DNA of 64,000 nucleotides. Source: Methylobacterium nodulans ORS 2060. Lineage in GTDB: Bacteria; Pseudomonadota; Alphaproteobacteria; Rhizobiales; Beijerinckiaceae. The notes beneath the pieces were generated by a model. The model searched no databases, was not told the DNA's origin, and worked only from the letters and a program-made list of their open reading frames with translations. Position numbers and translations under genes: made by a program. This document shows positions 41,606 to 50,611 of the stretch, piece after piece. Numbering within the stretch: the stretch's first letter is position 1; the number at the start of each line of letters is the position of its first letter. The stretch covers positions 186,001 through 250,000 of the forward strand of contig NC_011887.1 in the NCBI RefSeq assembly GCF_000022085.1. Direction: 5' to 3'.

Positions 41606-44600
41606 ATGGGCGCGGTTATCTCTTTCTTCCGGCCTGCTCCAACGACCCAAGGAGATTGGTCCCAGCAGGAACTTGCCGAATTCTATCGGGTCGAGGCCGC
41701 GCTGATCCGTGCCGGGATGCGGATCACCAGCGAGCAGGGCTTGAGTGATGAGGCAGAACCTTGGTTCGTCTTCTGCCGGCCGGACGGCGACGCGATCATG
41801 CATTTCGCCAGGATTGACGGCAGCTATGTGGTTGCCTCCGAGGCGCTGGACCACCCAATGCGTGGTGCTGACTTCCGCGCCCTTCTCAACCAAATCGCGG
41901 CGCAATATCCGGCCCTTCTGCCCATCCCGCAAGCGGCGGCCGGCACCAAGCTCGTGGTTCATCCGGCAGCCCTGCTGGCAGCAATCGTTGCAGCCGCGGC
42001 GTTGACCCTTTCACACGAAGACGCCTTCGCCAGCGAGCTCCAGGACATCGAATCGAGTGGATCTGTGCCATCGGCTCCGATGGCTGCCAGCGGTCCCAGC
42101 GATCAGGTGGTGCCGGTGGTGGACCCTCTGCCGTCGAAGTCGAGAAGTTCGGGCGAGGCCCATGACCAAGGCGATCATCGTAGGCAGATCGAAGCAATCG
42201 TGTTCTCGGCGATGATGTTCGCCGCGAAAGCGGTCGCAGACGATGGTTTCGAGATGAGGTCAGATCCGGAGCTGCTCCTGACCGAGCAGACGAGCAATAC
42301 CACGGATCAACTGGCGCAATGCGACGTGTCGCTGCCGTCCATTCCAGCAGCCGGCGGCAGACACGCGGAGGAGCTGACCATTCAGCGCGCGTCTGCCCTC
42401 GCCCCCGACATCGAGGGTCAAAGGCGCAAAGACGCGGCGCCCTTAGGGGCGGAGCAGATTGGCGCGATTCATCAGAGCCGACCCGACGTTGGCCTAGACG
42501 GTTCTGAGCCTCTGAAGCTGGTGACAGCGGTTAAGCTTGCAATCTTGGAGCCTGAAGGCCACGGCTATTTGAGGAGTGTCGAGGCAGGCAATCCTCGCAC
42601 CACGGCCGGATTGTCATCCACCGATCGTCATCCGAAAGATGGGTCGAGCGCTGCTGATGGCGGTGTGGAGGCGAAGCAGGCGGGCGGTTCGACTGTATCA
42701 ACAGCGGATTCGGGTTCCCAAAACCATCATCAGGGCGCAACACAAGATGGGTCGAGCGCTGCTGATGGCGGTGTGGAGGCGAAGCAGGCGAGCGCTTCGA
42801 CTGTATCAACAGCGGATTCGGGCTCCCAAAGTCATTATCAGGGCGCAACGCAAACAGCGCTCCAGGGCACTTCGGATCCGAATGCATCGCTCATCTCGGC
42901 GCCTCGGTCCGACAGAGGTTTGAGCTCATCCGTGCAGCCGGGCGCTGCTACGCTTCCGCCTGCCTCGACCCTGACAGCGGGAGTGCAAGACAATCAGCCT
43001 TCACTTGTTGCCAAGACGAAAGCCCCGCCAGCCACATCGGGCGGGGTGAGCCCTGAGGTGAAAGCAGCCGATGTGAGCCATCCGCAGGCGGACGCCACAA
43101 AGGCGGTGATCTCGCCAACCACACCGGGCGGGGTGAGCCCTGAGGTCACGGCAGCCGATGTGAGCCATCCGCAGGCGGATATCACAAGATCAAACGCAGA
43201 TCACAGTGGGGCGGCTGCAGCTACTCTCGGACATCCGGCCGCGTCAAGTCAGCCTTCAGATGCAACAGGTTCAAGCTCACCCGTGCAGCCGAGCGGTGTC
43301 CCGCTTCCGCCTGCCTCGACCCTGATAGCGGGAGTGCAAGACAATCAGCCTTCACTTGTTGCCAAGACGAAAGCCCCGCCAGCCACATCGGGCGGGGTGG
43401 GCCCTGAGGTGAAAGCAGCCGATGTGAGCCATCCGCAGGCGGACGCCGCAAAGGCGGTGACTTCACCAGCCACACCGGGCGGGGTGAGCTCTGAGGTCAC
43501 AGCAGCCGATGTGAGCCATCCGCAGGCGGACGCCGCAAAGGCGGTGACTTCACCAGCCACACCGGGCGGGGTGAGCTCTGAGATCACAGCAGCCGATGTG
43601 AGCCATCCGCAGGCGGACGCCGCAAAGGCGGTGACTTCACCAGCCACACCGGGCGGGGTGAGCTCTGAGGTCACAGCAGCCACTGCCAGCCATCCGCAGG
43701 CGGACGCCGCAAAGGCGGTGACTTCACCAGCCACACCGGGCGGGGTGAGCTCTGAGGTCACAGCAGCCACTGCCAGCCATCCGCAGGTGGACGCCGCAAA
43801 GGCGGTGACTTCACCAGCCACACCGGGCGGGGTGAGCTCTGAGATCACAGCAGCCGATGTGAGCCATCCGCAGGTGGACGGCACAAAGGCGGTGACCTCA
43901 CCAGCCACACCGAAGGCGGATGCCCCGCCAGCCACACCGGGCGGGGTGAGCTCTGAGATCACAGCAGCCGATGTGAGCCATCCGCAGGCGGATATCACAA
44001 GATCAAACGCAGATCACAGTGGGGCGGCTGCAGCTACTCTCGGACATCCGGCCGCGTCAAGTCAGCCTTCAGATGCAACAGGTTCAAGCTCACCCGTGCA
44101 GCCGAGCGGTGTCCCGCTTCCGCCTGCCTCGACCCTGATAGCGGGAGTGCAAGACAATCAGCCTTCACTTGTTGCCAAGACGAAAGCCCCGCCAGCCACA
44201 TCGGGCGGGGTGGGCCCTGAGGTGAAAGCAGCCGATGTGAGCCATCCGCAGGCGGACGCCGCAAAGGCGGTGACTTCACCAGCCACACCGGGCGGGGTGA
44301 GCTCTGAGATCACAGCAGCCGATGTGAGCCATCCGCAGGCGGACGCCGCAAAGGCGGTGACTTCACCAGCCACACCGGGCGGGGTGAGCTCTGAGGTCAC
44401 AGCAGCCGATGTGAGCCATCCGCAGGCGGACGCCGCAAAGGCGGTGACTTCACCAGCCACACCGGGCGGGGTGAGCTCTGAGATCACAGCAGCCACTGCC
44501 AGCCATCCGCAGGCGGACGCCGCAAAGGCGGTGACTTCACCAGCCACACCGGGCGGGGTGAGCTCTGAGGTCACAGCAGCCACTGCCAGCCATCCGCAGG

Positions 44601-46369
44601 TGGACGCCGCAAAGGCGGTGACTTCACCAGCCACACCGGGCGGGGTGAGCTCTGAGATCACAGCAGCCGATGTGAGCCATCCGCAGGTGGACGCCGCAAA
44701 GGCGGTGACTTCACCAGCCACACCGGGCGGGGTGAGCTCTGAGATCACAGCAGCCGATGTGAGCCATCCGCAGGCGGACGCCGCAAAGGCGGTGACTTCA
44801 CCAGCCACACCGGGCGGGGTGAGCTCTGAGGTCACAGCAGCCGATGTGAGCCATCCGCAGGCGGACGCCGCAAAGGCGGTGACTTCACCAGCCACACCGG
44901 GCGGGGTGAGCTCTGAGGTCACAGCAGCCACTGCCAGCCATCCGCAGGCGGACGCCGCAAAGGCGGTGACTTCACCAGCCACACCGGGCGGGGTGAGCTC
45001 TGAGGTCACAGCAGCCACTGCCAGCCATCCGCAGGCGGACGCCGCAAAGGCGGTGACTTCACCAGCCACACCGGGCGGGGTGAGCTCTGAGGTCACAGCA
45101 GCCACTGCCAGCCATCCGCAGGCGGACGCCGCAAAGGCGGTGACTTCACCAGCCACACCGGGCGGGGTGAGCTCTGAGGTCACAGCAGCCACTGCCAGCC
45201 ATCCGCAGGTGGACGCCGCAAAGGCGGTGACTTCACCAGCCACACCGGGCGGGGTGAGCTCTGAGATCACAGCAGCCGATGTGAGCCATCCGCAGGTGGA
45301 CGCCGCAAAGGCGGTGACTTCACCAGCCACACCGGGCGGGGTGAGCTCTGAGATCACAGCAGCCGATGTGAGCCATCCGCAGGTGGACGGCACAAAGGCG
45401 GTGACCTCACCAGCCACACCGAAGGCGGATGCCCCGCCAGCCACACCGGGCGGGGTGAGCTCTGAGATCACAGCAGCCGATGTGAGCCATCCGCAGGTGG
45501 ACGGCACAAAGGCGGTGACCTCACCAGCCACACCGAAGGCGGATGCCCCGCCAGCCACACCGGGCGGGGTGAGCTCTGAGATCACAGCAGCCGATGTGAG
45601 CCATCCGCAGGCGGACGCCGCAAAGGCGGTGACTTCACCAGCCACACCGGGCGGGGTGAGCTCTGAGGTCACAGCAGCCACTGCCAGCCATCCGCAGGCG
45701 GACGCCGCAAAGGCGGTGACTTCACCAGCCACACCGGGCGGGGTGAGCTCTGAGGTCACAGCAGCCACTGCCAGCCATCCGCAGGTGGACGCCGCAAAGG
45801 CGGTGACTTCACCAGCCACACCGGGCGGGGTGAGCTCTGAGATCACAGCAGCCGATGTGAGCCATCCGCAGGTGGACGGCACAAAGGCGGTGACCTCACC
45901 AGCCACACCGAAGGCGGATGCCCCGCCAGCCACACCGGGCGGGGTGAGCTCTGAGATCACAGCAGCCGATGTGAGCCATCCGCAGGCGGATATCACAAGA
46001 TCAAACGCAGATCACAGTGGGGCGGCTGCAGCTACTCTCGGACATCCGGCCGCGTCAAGTCAGCCTTCAGATGCAACAGGTTCAAGCTCACCCGTGCAGC
46101 CGAGCGGTGTCACGCTTCCGCCTGCCTCGACCCTGATAGCGGGAGTGCAAGACAATCAGCCTTCACTTGTTGCCAAGACGAAAGCTCAAACAGACCTCGT
46201 GAACGCTGAAGTCGACGGGGACGGCAACCTTGTGTTCGCCCCGGGCAACGTACATCAAAGTCATCCGGCACCGAGCCATGCGCCACCAGAGTCAGTCATG
46301 CACACAGATGTGGGTCTTGTAGGCCTTGTGCACCATCATACCCTGTTTCACAATCCCGACTTCCATTGA
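41606..46369 (+). CDS. giant tandem-repeat membrane-anchored protein of the type I secretion locus
   Basis: 1587 residues from ATG 41606, which follows GGGAGTAAGG; a start at 41543 is less well supported. Residues 1-112 form a folded alpha/beta domain (ISFFRPAPTTQGDWSQQELA, WFVFCRPDGDAIMHFARIDG). Residues 116-136 form one transmembrane helix (LVVHPAALLAAIVAAAALTL). A mixed region follows, then from about residue 475 to 1465 near-identical 29-residue units of the form VTSPATPGGVSSEVTAADVS plus HPQADAAKA; I count about 29 SHPQ units. Some carry a 12-residue insert with KADAPPATPGG. The C-terminus is histidine-rich (HHHTLFHNPDFH) and has no RTX motif. Its place suggests an accessory or scaffold of the exporter; no function is known to me. 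Confidence 0.8.
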   Translation: MGAVISFFRPAPTTQGDWSQQELAEFYRVEAALIRAGMRITSEQGLSDEAEPWFVFCRPDGDAIMHFARIDGSYVVASEALDHPMRGADFRALLNQIAAQYPALLPIPQAAAGTKLVVHPAALLAAIVAAAALTLSHEDAFASELQDIESSGSVPSAPMAASGPSDQVVPVVDPLPSKSRSSGEAHDQGDHRRQIEAIVFSAMMFAAKAVADDGFEMRSDPELLLTEQTSNTTDQLAQCDVSLPSIPAAGGRHAEELTIQRASALAPDIEGQRRKDAAPLGAEQIGAIHQSRPDVGLDGSEPLKLVTAVKLAILEPEGHGYLRSVEAGNPRTTAGLSSTDRHPKDGSSAADGGVEAKQAGGSTVSTADSGSQNHHQGATQDGSSAADGGVEAKQASASTVSTADSGSQSHYQGATQTALQGTSDPNASLISAPRSDRGLSSSVQPGAATLPPASTLTAGVQDNQPSLVAKTKAPPATSGGVSPEVKAADVSHPQADATKAVISPTTPGGVSPEVTAADVSHPQADITRSNADHSGAAAATLGHPAASSQPSDATGSSSPVQPSGVPLPPASTLIAGVQDNQPSLVAKTKAPPATSGGVGPEVKAADVSHPQADAAKAVTSPATPGGVSSEVTAADVSHPQADAAKAVTSPATPGGVSSEITAADVSHPQADAAKAVTSPATPGGVSSEVTAATASHPQADAAKAVTSPATPGGVSSEVTAATASHPQVDAAKAVTSPATPGGVSSEITAADVSHPQVDGTKAVTSPATPKADAPPATPGGVSSEITAADVSHPQADITRSNADHSGAAAATLGHPAASSQPSDATGSSSPVQPSGVPLPPASTLIAGVQDNQPSLVAKTKAPPATSGGVGPEVKAADVSHPQADAAKAVTSPATPGGVSSEITAADVSHPQADAAKAVTSPATPGGVSSEVTAADVSHPQADAAKAVTSPATPGGVSSEITAATASHPQADAAKAVTSPATPGGVSSEVTAATASHPQVDAAKAVTSPATPGGVSSEITAADVSHPQVDAAKAVTSPATPGGVSSEITAADVSHPQADAAKAVTSPATPGGVSSEVTAADVSHPQADAAKAVTSPATPGGVSSEVTAATASHPQADAAKAVTSPATPGGVSSEVTAATASHPQADAAKAVTSPATPGGVSSEVTAATASHPQADAAKAVTSPATPGGVSSEVTAATASHPQVDAAKAVTSPATPGGVSSEITAADVSHPQVDAAKAVTSPATPGGVSSEITAADVSHPQVDGTKAVTSPATPKADAPPATPGGVSSEITAADVSHPQVDGTKAVTSPATPKADAPPATPGGVSSEITAADVSHPQADAAKAVTSPATPGGVSSEVTAATASHPQADAAKAVTSPATPGGVSSEVTAATASHPQVDAAKAVTSPATPGGVSSEITAADVSHPQVDGTKAVTSPATPKADAPPATPGGVSSEITAADVSHPQADITRSNADHSGAAAATLGHPAASSQPSDATGSSSPVQPSGVTLPPASTLIAGVQDNQPSLVAKTKAQTDLVNAEVDGDGNLVFAPGNVHQSHPAPSHAPPESVMHTDVGLVGLVHHHTLFHNPDFH
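42638..42853 (+). repeat. two tandem 108-bp repeats
   Basis: Two in-frame 36-residue units starting DGSSAADGGVEAKQA, beginning at 42638 and 42746, differing at a handful of positions. They precede the main repeat array within the same gene. Confidence 0.8.
43030..46000 (+). repeat. 87-bp tandem repeat array with nested segmental duplications
   Basis: The basic period is 87 bp (29 codons), containing GTGACTTCACCAGCCACACC and GGTGAGCTCTGAG in nearly every unit. A larger module that includes GATATCACAAGATCAAACGC occurs at 43178, 43991 and 45989. The first two are 813 bp apart and the flanking sequence is essentially identical over several hundred bases, so whole blocks were duplicated as well as single units. 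All distances are multiples of three, which keeps the frame open. Confidence 0.92.
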
Positions 46370-46392
46370 TTGTCTGTTAAGAGAATAATACC

Positions 46393-46424
46393 AATGGCCC
46401 AATATGCTGACATATCGGGCCATT
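46393..46424 (+). terminator. stem-loop after the type I secretion operon
   Basis: AATGGCCC pairs with GGGCCATT and, after one mismatch, ATATG pairs with CATAT around a CTGA loop, 24 bases after the stop of the repeat protein. No T-run follows. Position and symmetry suggest the operon terminator. Confidence 0.5.
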
Positions 46425-46928
46425 GACCTGCGTCAAAATGTCGATATCGAACCAGAGGCTTGGCAAAAATTTGAGAACCGCACCAACCGTCACTACCTCG
46501 CTGCAGCCAGCTACGAGGACGACTTGGCCGTCGCGACATGACCGGGCACCGCTCTAGTGCAGAGACGCGGACGAAAGCTTCAGACGGAGGCTCGCTAAGC
46601 AATTGCGGTTGCAAGGCAATTCGCGCTGCTCCTTGTACCTTTCGAAGGCGTCAGTGCACCAGCGTTCGGCCTCCCGGCCCTCTTCGAGCCGGAACACTGC
46701 AGAGCCTGTGAGTGGAACGCCATTGCGGCTTGATTTCCATCGCCTCGCCGGTGTACAGTGAATCCATAATAGGCCGTTGCTGTATGGCGATCAAGGTCTG
46801 AGGCGCCTTTCTTGGTCAGGCAGATGGGGAGCAACGACGACCTCGTATCTGACCGGACGGTTATGTGCCGGCTGAGGACGAGGTGGCATTCAAGAGTGTC
46901 CTCGCGCAGGAGGAAGGAGTTCAACGCC
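46425..46928. other. intergenic region
   Basis: No supported gene. A minus frame across 46595-46945 lacks a ribosome site and any recognisable domain. Confidence 0.4.
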
Positions 46929-47057
46929 ATGTCTGGTGCTGGCAAGCCGAGCGTACCTAACGAAACTCCTCCTCGTGATAACGCTACGTCTCAGATCCGC
47001 GCTCACATCCGCGAACGAATTCTTGAGCTTGTGCGCAGGACTGGAAAGAAGGCCTGA
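46929..47057 (+). CDS. 42-residue basic hypothetical protein
   Basis: From ATG 46929, MSGAGKPSVPNETPPRDN then a basic amphipathic helix (IRAHIRERILELVRRTGKKA). The purine-rich AGGAGGAAGGAG lies about 10 bases upstream, an excellent ribosome site that decides this start. The helix is suited to bind nucleic acid or a partner. Function unknown. Confidence 0.55.
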   Translation: MSGAGKPSVPNETPPRDNATSQIRAHIRERILELVRRTGKKA

Positions 47058-47385
47058 ACTTAAAGTGCGGCAGAAGGTGGTCGCAGCAGCCTGGTGAGCA
47101 GGTGGCCGGCATTCCAGACGAACGAAGCTCCCGCTGCCAGGCTGCCAGGCTCTGAATCGCTGGCGGGTGTGACGCCGATTATCATAGCCGATAAATCCGG
47201 GAGGCCGCGCTCAGGTCAGGGTATGGCTGTACGATTGATCGGCGGTGTTCAGCGATAACGGTCGGAAATAGTCATCTGCTGCATTGCATTCAATCCAGGA
47301 TTATAGCTTGTTAGAAAGGATAATACCCGCACGATGCGAGGCTGTTAATCTGATAGATGCCTGCAATGAGAGGGCTCATCGAACC
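47058..47385. other. intergenic region
   Basis: About 330 bases between convergent genes; nothing recognised. Confidence 0.4.
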
Positions 47386-48546
47386 CTATCGACACTCAGT
47401 CCAAAGGCAATCGAGCAGGCTCCTGTTGCGGAGCGTTACGCCGTACCCGATCGCATCCAACACCGGAATCGTCCCAGCCTTGACCTGCGGCTCGATCGGG
47501 TCCTCCAGCACCTGGGTGTAGCCCGGGATGCGATCCCAGTAGGGGAAATGCTCTTGCATGTAGAAGTTGGGCGTGGCGGCGCTGAAATGCATCGCGATCA
47601 CCGTGGAGAGGGCGCTCGCACAGACATGCGGCTGGACCTTCACACCATATGCTTCCGCCATCGCGGCGATCTTGCGGCCCTCGAGAATGCCGCCCGTATT
47701 GCCGAGGTCCGGCTGCAGGATATCGACGGCTCTCCCGGCGAGCAGGTCCCGAAAGCCATAGCGCGTGTAGATGCGTTCGCCGACCGCGATCGGTTGGGAG
47801 ATGCCGCTGGCGATCTTGCTCAAGGCATGCGGGTCGAACGGGTCTGCGGGCTCCTCGACGTAGGTGATGTCGAATTCCTCGACCTCGCGGCAGAAGCGAA
47901 TCGTCTCGTCAGGGGTGAGACCGCCACTCAAGTCCAGCATGATCTTGGGCCCGGGTCCGAGGGCGGCCCGCACGCTGGCGACGGCTGCGACGGCCCGCCG
48001 GCGCACGTCACCGTCGGACGTCCCGCGGCGTGATGGGTGCCGCAACCTGCCGGTCTCGAGGATCGTGGCGAAGGGGTAGAGCTTCAGCGCATCGTACCCA
48101 TCCGCCACGGTCGCCTCGGCGAAACGCGGCAGATCGGCCAGATCCGCGCAGCCGAAGTACCAGCCATTCGCGTAGGTCCGCAACGCATCGTGAACGCGCC
48201 CGCCGAGCAACTCGTAGGCAGGAACGCGAAGCGCCCTCGCTTTGATGTCCACCAGGGCCTGCTCGATCGCGCTCATCGCGCCGAACACGATCGGACCGCC
48301 GCCCTTCGCCCAGAAGGAACAGTCGTACATCTCCGTCCAGATGGCCTCGACCCGGAACGGGTCCCGGCCGATGACGCAGCGCTCGCAGAGCTCCCTGATC
48401 ATGGCGGCCGCCGCCGTTCCACCGAGACCGTAGGCAACCGCCGCCTCGCCCAGTCCCACTGTACCGTCGTCGGTCGTCATCTCGAGGATGACCGGCCTGA
48501 TGCCGCCGCTCTCGACCACGTAGATCCGAACCTGCTTCACTCTCAT
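47386..48546 (-). CDS. mandelate racemase/muconate lactonizing enzyme family protein
   Basis: 386 residues of the enolase superfamily. The N-terminal capping domain (MRVKQVRIYVVESGG to KGGGPIVFGAMSAIEQALVD) precedes the barrel. Metal ligands are expected in KIMLDLSGG, YVEEPADPF and IAVGERIYTRYG; the lysine in DALKLYPF and the histidine in VQPHVCAS are the likely acid/base pair, as in the mandelate racemase subgroup. The family epimerises, dehydrates or eliminates at the carbon alpha to a carboxylate. It lies five bases after an N-demethylase-type flavoenzyme and near a ProC-like gene, so an epimerase for a betaine or N-methyl amino acid is plausible, as for hydroxyproline-betaine epimerase. 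The substrate is not established. Confidence 0.87.
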   Translation of the reverse strand: MRVKQVRIYVVESGGIRPVILEMTTDDGTVGLGEAAVAYGLGGTAAAAMIRELCERCVIGRDPFRVEAIWTEMYDCSFWAKGGGPIVFGAMSAIEQALVDIKARALRVPAYELLGGRVHDALRTYANGWYFGCADLADLPRFAEATVADGYDALKLYPFATILETGRLRHPSRRGTSDGDVRRRAVAAVASVRAALGPGPKIMLDLSGGLTPDETIRFCREVEEFDITYVEEPADPFDPHALSKIASGISQPIAVGERIYTRYGFRDLLAGRAVDILQPDLGNTGGILEGRKIAAMAEAYGVKVQPHVCASALSTVIAMHFSAATPNFYMQEHFPYWDRIPGYTQVLEDPIEPQVKAGTIPVLDAIGYGVTLRNRSLLDCLWTECR

Positions 48547-48550
48547 GCCG

Positions 48551-50611
48551 TCAGAGATCCTTGCAGAGACGCAGAGCGTCGAGCACCGCCGCGTGCACGT
48601 TTCGGCTGGCGACGGCGTCGCCGACCCGGTGCAGCTCCATGCGCAACTCGGGACGCCAGGTCAGCGGCTGCGCCTCCCCCGCCAGGAGCGCGTCGATATC
48701 GGTGACACCGTCGTTAGCGGAGTGTGGTCTGAGCGCCTGATACAGGTCGTCCGCCGGTCGCGTACCGTGCTCCACCAGGATCTGATCGGCCATGCGCTCG
48801 GTGAGCTGTTCGGAGGCCAGGTTTCGAAAGGTCGCCACGATGCGGTTGCCGCGCCGTTCGACCTTCACGATCTCGTGGTCGAAGGTCATCGGCACGCCGA
48901 GCTCGTAGATGCGCTTCTTCCAGATGATGCGCTCGGCATAGGTCAATTCCTGCGCGATCTGGGCGTCAATCGAAACGAACTGGACTTTGCGGCCATCCTG
49001 CGCCGCGAGCTCGGCCGCCTGCGGGCCGGGGTGGCGGCCTGTGCCGTCATAGACGATGACCTCAGCGGCGAGCGGGGTGGTCCCGCCGATCACGTCCCAG
49101 ACGCTGTCGCAGTGCTCTGCACCCGCGATCCAGTCGATGTCCGGCACGCCACCCGTGGCAACCACGACCGCGTCCGGATTCTCGGCGAGCACATCGTCCA
49201 CCTCGGCGTAGCGGTTCAGTTCGACCCGCACGCCCAAGCGGCGGATCTCCTCGACGCGCCAGTCCACGATGCCGATGACGTCGCGCCGCCAGCTCGCACG
49301 CTGGCTCAGCAGCAGCTGCCCGCCGAGCTTGGCGGCGGCCTCGAACAGCACGACCTCGTGCCCGCGCAAGGCCGAGACCCGGGCCGCCTCAAGGCCGGCG
49401 GGCCCGCCTCCGACGACGACCACCTTGCGGCCGGCCCGCTCCGATCGGGCGATCTCATGAGGGAGCTGACTCTCGCGCCCGGTGGAGGGGTTGTGGATGC
49501 AGTGCGGCCGGTAGGGCGACTGGCAGTGGGTCGCGCCCACGCAGGGCCGGATGCGGTCCTCCTGGCCGGCCTCGATCTTTCGCACGATGTGGGGGTCGGC
49601 GATGTGGGCGCGGGTCATCGCCACCATGTCGAGGAGACCTTCGCGGATCGCGTGGCGCGCCGTCGCGATGTCGGAGATCCGGGCCGCGTGGAACACCGGA
49701 AGTCCAACCTCCCGCTTGAAGGCGCCAACCTGCCGCAACCAGGGCGCGATCGGTGAGGCCATGCCGGGCATGTTGTCCACGGCGAGCGCCCGCTCGGTGT
49801 CCATGCGGCCGACGATGGCGTTGAAGAAGTCGAGCATGCCGGTTCGCTCGAAGATGTGCGCCACCTTGATGGCATCACCCATCGTCAGGCCGGTCTCGCC
49901 CTCCTCGATGACGTAGCGCATGCCGACGATGTAGTCGTCGCCGACCTCCTTCCGTATCTCCTCGAACACCATGAGGCCGAAGCGGCAGCGGTTCTCGAGC
50001 GAGCCGCCGTACCTGTCCGTCCGGCGGTTGGTGGAGGGGGAGAGGAACTGGCCGATGAGGTGCCCGCCCGCGAGGGTCTCGACGCCGTCGAGCCCGCCTT
50101 CCCTGCAGCGGCGCACGGCGGCCGCGTAGGCCTTCACGACGCGCCTGATGTCGTGCTCGTCCATCTCCTTGGGAAAGCTGCGGTGCAGCGTCTCGCGCAT
50201 CGCCGAAGGTCCGATCGTCGGCAGCCACTTGTCGGCATACGGCTCGCCGCGGCGACCGAGATGCGTGATCTGCACCATCAGCGCCGCGCCCTCAGCATGC
50301 ATGCGCGCGGAGAACTGCTGCAGCCAGGGGATGATCTCGTCCGTGCCGACATTGAGCTGACGGAAGATGTTGGGGCTATCGGGCGCCACGTTCGACGAGC
50401 CGCCGAACATGCTGAGGCCGATGCCGCCCTTCGCCTTCTCCAGATGATAGAGCTGGTACCGCTCCTTGGGCATTCCGCCTTCCTCCAGGCCGGAGGCGTG
50501 GCTGGTGCTCATGACGCGGTTCCTCAAGACCAGGTTCTTGATCCGCAGCGGCTGCAGCAGAGGATCGCGCGCGATGGCGGCCGGCCCGGTGATCGCTTCG
50601 ACTAACGGCAT
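48551..50611 (-). CDS. FMN/FAD-dependent oxidoreductase, DgcA / N-methylproline demethylase type
   Basis: 686 residues from ATG 50611 behind GGAGAG. Residues ~15-345 form an old-yellow-enzyme TIM barrel (PLRIKNLVLRNRVMSTSHAS, MVQITHLGRRGEPYADKW, GGHLIGQFLSPSTNRRTDRY). A cysteine cluster region follows, RPCVGATHCQSPYRPHCIHN, resembling dimethylglycine-catabolism protein DgcA rather than the classical CxxC form. A Rossmann domain begins KVVVVGGGPAGLEAARVSAL. Enzymes of this subtype oxidatively remove N-methyl groups from glycine- or proline-derived substrates. It overlaps the ProC-like gene by ten bases and is closely followed by the enolase-superfamily gene, so the three form an operon. Confidence 0.85.
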   Translation of the reverse strand: MPLVEAITGPAAIARDPLLQPLRIKNLVLRNRVMSTSHASGLEEGGMPKERYQLYHLEKAKGGIGLSMFGGSSNVAPDSPNIFRQLNVGTDEIIPWLQQFSARMHAEGAALMVQITHLGRRGEPYADKWLPTIGPSAMRETLHRSFPKEMDEHDIRRVVKAYAAAVRRCREGGLDGVETLAGGHLIGQFLSPSTNRRTDRYGGSLENRCRFGLMVFEEIRKEVGDDYIVGMRYVIEEGETGLTMGDAIKVAHIFERTGMLDFFNAIVGRMDTERALAVDNMPGMASPIAPWLRQVGAFKREVGLPVFHAARISDIATARHAIREGLLDMVAMTRAHIADPHIVRKIEAGQEDRIRPCVGATHCQSPYRPHCIHNPSTGRESQLPHEIARSERAGRKVVVVGGGPAGLEAARVSALRGHEVVLFEAAAKLGGQLLLSQRASWRRDVIGIVDWRVEEIRRLGVRVELNRYAEVDDVLAENPDAVVVATGGVPDIDWIAGAEHCDSVWDVIGGTTPLAAEVIVYDGTGRHPGPQAAELAAQDGRKVQFVSIDAQIAQELTYAERIIWKKRIYELGVPMTFDHEIVKVERRGNRIVATFRNLASEQLTERMADQILVEHGTRPADDLYQALRPHSANDGVTDIDALLAGEAQPLTWRPELRMELHRVGDAVASRNVHAAVLDALRLCKDL

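Noticed and set aside
44158..45996. 612-codon open frame on the minus strand inside the repeat protein
   Set aside because: It is the antisense shadow of the 87-bp array; a stop-free repeat unit automatically gives long frames on other strands. No ribosome site or domain supports it.
43030..46000. Array resembling a CRISPR or satellite repeat
   Set aside because: Period 87 bp with no unique spacers, and all units stay in one coding frame.
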